NCBI GenBank assembly: GCA_964608495.1
Contig: CAZSOQ010000245.1
Location: forward strand, 1 to 7,840
Length of the DNA stretch: 7,840 nt
Direction: 5' to 3'
From: JAKORR01 sp964608495
GTDB lineage: Bacteria; Armatimonadota; Zipacnadia; Zipacnadales; FEN-943
Both the position numbers and the translations under genes were made by a program. Each line of letters starts with the position of its first letter. Within the stretch, counting starts at the first letter, position 1. Shown here in pieces: positions 5,930-7,840 of the stretch. Under the pieces are notes generated by a model. That model worked only from the letters and a program-made list of their open reading frames with translations. It did no database searches and was not told where the DNA came from.

Positions 5930-7315
5930 ATGTCTGAACAGCCACACGAGCCCGAGTCCCAGGCGGAAGCAGGCTCCAGCCCTGAATCCGGGGCCCCTGC
6001 TGGCCCCGAGCAGCAGGCTTCGCTCCCGCTGGACCTCGACCCCCAGGCGGAGGATACCGAGCAGGTCGAGGAGTTGGTGAACGCGGCCACCGAGGCCCTC
6101 GCGGTCGGCAGTGGGGCGCGCGCCCTCATGCTTGCCAGGCAGGCGACGGAGGCGGCCCCGCATCTCCCGCGCGTCTGGGCCCTGCTGGGCATGGTTGCCG
6201 AGGAGGCCGGGGAGCCCGCCGAGGCCCTGGAAGCCTACCGCCGGGCCGACGAGCTGGAGCCCGGTCGCCCGGGCCTGGCCGAGCGCATCGAGGCCCTCGA
6301 GGCCCATGCGGTGGCCCACCCCCCGCCCGAGCACGACGAGCAGCCTCTGCCCGGCGCCACGAGCCGGCTCGAGCGTTGCGCGCCGGCCCTCCTGGCCGTC
6401 TCCGTCGCCCTGCTCATCCTGGCGCTGGGCCTGGCGGTCATCCTGCGCAGCCATCGTGCCGCCAGCCTGGAGGCCAGCTACAAGGCCGCCATGGAGCAGG
6501 GCACCAAGTACATGGCCCTGCAGGACTACAATCGCGCCGAGGCCGCCTTCACCGACGCCCTGCGCCTGCGGCCCGAGGACCCCGAGGCAGTGGCCTGGCT
6601 CAAGCGCGCCCAGGACGGCCGCCAGCAGTATGCTCAGTTGAAGCGCTGGGAGTACACGACCCTGGGCGGTCGCTTCCCGGGTGTCACGGGCGAGAATCCT
6701 CTCACGCCCGCCAAGATCCTGCCGACCGCCGAGCGCCAGGCTCAGGAGGCCCAGGCCCGGGCCGCCGCCCAGGCAGGGGCGTCCGGCCAGGGTGGATCGT
6801 CCTCGCCCAGGCGCTACACCTGGGCCGGCGCCACCTCCACCGACTGGCGCCCGACGGGCGACACCGGTCAGTTCCCCTCACCTCGCCAGGAGGTGGGCAC
6901 GGGATTCTTCCCCGAGCCCACCGGCGCGGGCGTCGAGTACAGGCCCGGCGCCACGGGCACGACCGGCGCCCAGACGGCCGGCACGGCTCAACAGCCTTCG
7001 GGCGCCGCGACCGCCCAGCCCGTCGTCACCGGCCCCATCCTCGAGCCCGAGCGCGCCCCGACCGGGCACCTGCGCATCACCGTGGGTGAGCCCCACCCTT
7101 CGCCCGCCGCGGCCAGACCTGCGGGTCCCCAGGCCGACCAGGTGCGCCAGCAGGCCGATGAGGCCCGCCGCGCCGGTCGCGGCGGCGAGGCGGGCAAGCT
7201 CTACCAGCAGGCCGCCGATCTTTACCAGGCCGAGGCCCGGGCTGATCCCCAGGCCCGGGCCGTTAAGCAGGCCGGAGCGGACTACTGCCGACGAGCCGGG
7301 GAGCAATGCGAATAG
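5930..7315 (+). CDS. TPR-repeat, single-span membrane protein with long low-complexity linker; unrecognised
   Basis: I do not recognise this 461-residue protein as a named family. It is modular. Residues 1-44 are acidic, Pro/Ser/Ala-rich and probably disordered. Residues about 45-114 form two TPR-like helical pairs (clearest at 81-114: VWALLGMVAEEAGEPAEAL, then AYRRADELEP). Residues 152-172 are a strong membrane span. Residues about 184-217 are a good TPR (GTKYMALQDYNRAEAAF, then ALRLRPEDPEA), followed by helix to about 240. Residues about 270-400 are Gly/Ala/Thr/Pro-rich linker with no visible domain. Residues 401-461 are an Ala/Gln-rich helical pair resembling another TPR. Positive charges flank both sides of the span, so its orientation is unclear. 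The start at 5930 has only a weak ribosome site (GAGGCGG, 5913-5919, 10 nt upstream). It is the first gene after the promoter at 5833-5862 and overlaps the next gene by 10 nt. A scaffold or assembly role for an envelope complex is inference only. Confidence 0.8.
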   Translation: MSEQPHEPESQAEAGSSPESGAPAGPEQQASLPLDLDPQAEDTEQVEELVNAATEALAVGSGARALMLARQATEAAPHLPRVWALLGMVAEEAGEPAEALEAYRRADELEPGRPGLAERIEALEAHAVAHPPPEHDEQPLPGATSRLERCAPALLAVSVALLILALGLAVILRSHRAASLEASYKAAMEQGTKYMALQDYNRAEAAFTDALRLRPEDPEAVAWLKRAQDGRQQYAQLKRWEYTTLGGRFPGVTGENPLTPAKILPTAERQAQEAQARAAAQAGASGQGGSSSPRRYTWAGATSTDWRPTGDTGQFPSPRQEVGTGFFPEPTGAGVEYRPGATGTTGAQTAGTAQQPSGAATAQPVVTGPILEPERAPTGHLRITVGEPHPSPAAARPAGPQADQVRQQADEARRAGRGGEAGKLYQQAADLYQAEARADPQARAVKQAGADYCRRAGEQCE

Positions 7316-7840
7316 CAGCCATCGTCCTTGCCCTCGTCCTTTCGGGCGGCTTGTGGGCGGACCTTGCGGTGGTGATCTGGCCGCTGGACAGGGCCTTTGT
7401 CATGCCCGAGGCGGTCCTGCTCGACGATCTGCTCAGCCGCCTGGCCCAGGACGGCAGCACCGCCTTCCTCATCACCAGCAAGAGCGCTTACGCCCCCAGG
7501 CTTGCCGCCCTGGGCCCCGACGCCCCCGGCTGCGCGGCCATGGCCCAGCTAGCCGCCCGCTGCGGCCTCGATGACCTCATCCTCCTGCAATGGAACGCGG
7601 CGGGCGTCCACGCCCTCTCGTCCACGGGGCGAGAGGCCGTCGTCGCCACCGGACCCCTGGAGCGCGACCCCAAGGCGGCCGCAGTGCTTCTCGCCAGCGC
7701 CCTCGCGGGTGCCACACCGTCCGCGGCCGGCCCGCCCAGTCCGACGCCCACCGCGCCCGCGGAGCCGCCCACCGAGCCGCCGACCACTGAGCCCGCCACG
7801 CCTTCTGTCCCCACGGCCCAGGGAGGCGCCAGCGTGCCCC
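7306..7840 (+). CDS. Secreted protein with Pro/Thr-rich linker, 3' end beyond window; unrecognised
   Basis: The frame opens at ATG 7306, inside the last codons of the TPR gene (10-nt overlap, ATGCGAATAG), and has no stop before the right edge; 178 residues are visible. Residues 1-18 are a convincing signal peptide (MRIAAIVLALVLSGGLWA), so the protein is exported. Residues about 19-134 look like a small alpha/beta domain with alternating strands and helices: ADLAVVIWPLD, TAFLITSKSAYAPRLAAL, MAQLAARCGLDDLILLQW, GREAVVATGP. The pattern of a short helix followed by a hydrophobic strand recalls the N-terminal domains of TolB or CsgG-type envelope proteins, but I cannot confirm this. Residues about 135-170 are a Pro/Thr/Glu linker (SPTPTAP, EPPTEPPTTEP), which normally leads to a second domain beyond the window. 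GGGGAG (7298-7303) is only 2 nt from the ATG, so translation is probably coupled to the upstream gene. Codon bias matches the neighbours and the signal peptide supports a real gene. Confidence 0.75.
   Translation, partial: MRIAAIVLALVLSGGLWADLAVVIWPLDRAFVMPEAVLLDDLLSRLAQDGSTAFLITSKSAYAPRLAALGPDAPGCAAMAQLAARCGLDDLILLQWNAAGVHALSSTGREAVVATGPLERDPKAAAVLLASALAGATPSAAGPPSPTPTAPAEPPTEPPTTEPATPSVPTAQGGASVP

Noticed and set aside
7233..7260. Direct repeat AGGCCCGGGC (7233-7242 and 7251-7260), also seen near 6750
   Set aside because: It falls in coding sequence for repeated Gln/Glu-Ala-Arg-Ala segments and follows from codon bias in a helical, Ala-rich region; there is no regular array.

Overview
This is a dense, very GC-rich bacterial window in which third codon positions are almost always G or C. 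All recognisable genes lie on the + strand. It carries the 3' part of a high-affinity phosphate-uptake operon (pstC, pstA, pstB, phoU), then two carbohydrate-related genes, then an unrecognised pair of envelope-type genes behind their own promoter. No tRNA, rRNA, CRISPR array, insertion sequence or other mobile-element trace was seen. The taxon cannot be fixed from sequence alone. The GC bias, the secreted glycosidase-like protein with a C-terminal beta domain and the style of the deacetylase recall uncultured Armatimonadota/Planctomycetota-type genomes, but this is a low-confidence impression.

Region 1 (1-3414) is the Pst transporter. PstC is cut off at the left edge and overlaps PstA by 4 nt. 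PstB follows after 56 nt and PhoU 12 nt later. PstC and PstA form the membrane channel, PstB is the ATPase, and PhoU links transporter state to Pho signalling. The binding protein PstS and a PhoR/PhoB pair are not in the window and may lie upstream. The notable feature is PstB: Walker A, Q-loop, signature and Walker B are intact, but the switch histidine of the H-loop is arginine, and there is an N-terminal extension of about 47 residues.

Region 2 (3415-5748) starts with a strong GC hairpin. It then encodes a secreted clan GH-A-like TIM-barrel protein with a probable C-terminal beta domain, followed 25 nt later by a NodB-fold polysaccharide deacetylase without a signal peptide. The two are probably co-transcribed. 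They may be an extension of the pst operon or a separate unit; I see no convincing promoter between phoU and them.

Region 3 (5749-7840) opens with a 181-nt intergenic gap holding the only AT-rich island of the window. That island contains a good sigma70-type promoter (TTGACG, 18 nt, TATGAT) with a small palindrome on its -10 box. The promoter drives a TPR/single-membrane-span protein with a long disordered linker, whose 3' end overlaps by 10 nt the start of a second, secreted protein. That second gene is open to the right edge of the window. I do not recognise this pair as a known system; it is the best candidate here for something undescribed.
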